Assembly (NCBI GenBank): GCA_963575675.1
Contig: CAUYUA010000264.1
Span: 1-16,362, forward strand
DNA length: 16,362 nt
Source: CAUYUA01 sp963575675
Lineage (GTDB): Bacteria; Pseudomonadota; Alphaproteobacteria; Azospirillales; Azospirillaceae
Direction of reading: 5' to 3'
Positions 15,762-16,362 of the stretch are shown here, piece by piece (position 1 is the stretch's first letter; the number at the start of each line of letters is the position of its first letter). The notes under the pieces are model-generated. The model saw nothing but the letters and a program-made list of their open reading frames with translations, was not told where the DNA came from and searched no databases. A program made the position numbers and the translations under genes.

Positions 15762-15836
15762 TTAAAGGCCGGCGCGCTCCGGAAAATGCGATTCATTGCG
15801 CTCGCAGTAATGCTTGAAGCGTTCCTCCGGCGACAT
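15762..15836 (-). CDS. Possible 24-residue small protein upstream of hisZ
   Basis: An ATG at 15836, with AGGGG five bases before it, opens 24 codons to a TAA at 15764-15762. The peptide begins MSPEERFKHYCERNESH and ends AGL, a protein-like, charged composition rather than random. It has only two His codons, so it is not an evident histidine leader peptide. A CGCCG/CGGCG hairpin spans its stop codon and a run of eight T follows about nine bases later, which could be a weak terminator or attenuator in front of hisZ. I do not recognise the peptide, and frames this short occur by chance. Confidence 0.28.
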   Translation of the reverse strand: MSPEERFKHYCERNESHFPERAGL

Positions 15837-16362
15837 GCGGCCCCTGTCACAGGGCTTCGCTCCGCCTATCGTTTTTTATTCTAATTACGGCGTCCTTGTT
15901 TTTTTATTCCGTTTATTCTATCCAACGCTCTTCTTCTTTATTCCTGAAACTCTCGCGGCCCTCAAGAAGCCTACATAAACCCCATAACCAGGGGTCGTCA
16001 GGTCGTCAAAAAAGCCCTGTCATCGCTTAACACGCGCCTCTCGACGAGCGCCTTACGACAGGAAGCAAAAAAACACTCCGCACAACGACGCACTCTATCC
16101 TCAGACGTCGGCGCGTCTTCCTTCAAACGCCACTGATGCGGACGCATTCGCTTTATAAACACAGTGGAAACACAACGACGCACTCCACCGTCTTCTTACT
16201 CTCGAACGACGTTTAGAATGCGCACAATCACGCTCCGTTGGTCAAGCCTTACAAGAGGTTTTAGGAGGACATTTTGACGCGGACAGCATTTTTGTTGCAC
16301 AGCACAAAGAGGTTCGGCAACAATCAAACACAACCGCGACATCTTTCTTACTCATTGTTTCA
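15837..16362. other. Right-end region without a defensible gene
   Basis: This stretch has several short open frames on both strands and no convincing gene. CCCTG/CAGGG is a small palindrome at 15842-15854. The exact 15-mer CACAACGACGCACTC occurs at 16081-16095 and 16171-16185, exactly 90 bp apart. A + strand frame after a TAA near 16158 stays open to the window end with protein-like content (LERRLECAQS, then QALQEVLGGHFDADSIFVAQ), but has no start codon; it may be a fragment of a gene continuing to the right. On the - strand, 15998-16183 reads as 61 codons from a GTG without a ribosome-binding site. Confidence 0.35.

Noticed and set aside
15664..15836. Histidine attenuator in front of hisZ
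   Set aside because: The small frame has only two His codons and no set of alternative hairpins that I can draw.
1..16362. tRNA, rRNA, CRISPR array or insertion sequence
   Set aside because: I scanned the intergenic regions on both strands for a cloverleaf with CCA-type end, regular spaced repeats with unique spacers, and transposase motifs with terminal inverted repeats, and saw none.

Overview
The window looks like the chromosome of an alphaproteobacterium, probably of the Rhodospirillales type. The evidence is a purA gene next to a hisZ gene, a GC-leaning codon choice in the metabolic genes, and an intergenic hairpin repeat of a kind I associate with that group. That placement is inference from gene content; there is no rRNA or tRNA to confirm it.

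Left part (1-9957). A single 5.8-kb gene on the + strand (349-6156) encodes a giant repeat protein. It has 14 cadherin-like/Ig-like repeats, six copies of a second shorter repeat, one small RTX calcium-binding block, and a C-terminus typical of type I secretion. A convergent gene on the - strand (6534-9602) encodes a membrane-bound hybrid histidine kinase with a periplasmic sensor, two PAS domains and a C-terminal receiver. Three copies of one dispersed intergenic element, all in the same orientation, lie at 1-149 (cut by the window edge), 6241-6436 and 9763-9957. They bracket the giant gene and then the kinase gene. The copies align without gaps over about 104 bases around a conserved 9-bp hairpin with a GNRA-type loop.

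Right part (9958-16362). Genes are all on the - strand and mostly housekeeping. From right to left they are hisZ (regulatory subunit of the first histidine enzyme), purA (adenylosuccinate synthetase), a small phage-like adenine DNA methyltransferase gene with its own strong promoter, and prpE (propionyl-CoA synthetase). hisZ and prpE end in clear intrinsic terminators, so these genes are probably separate transcription units rather than one operon. A pair of exact 15-bp direct repeats, 20 bp apart, sits just before the prpE ribosome-binding site and looks like an operator. The last 500 bases hold no gene I can defend.

The two halves differ in character. The left half is adhesion and sensing, more AT-rich by eye, and full of repeats. 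The right half is conserved nucleotide, amino-acid and short-chain acid metabolism. The most unusual signal is the dispersed element with its GNRA hairpin. The hierarchical repeat structure of the giant protein and the prpE direct repeats come next.
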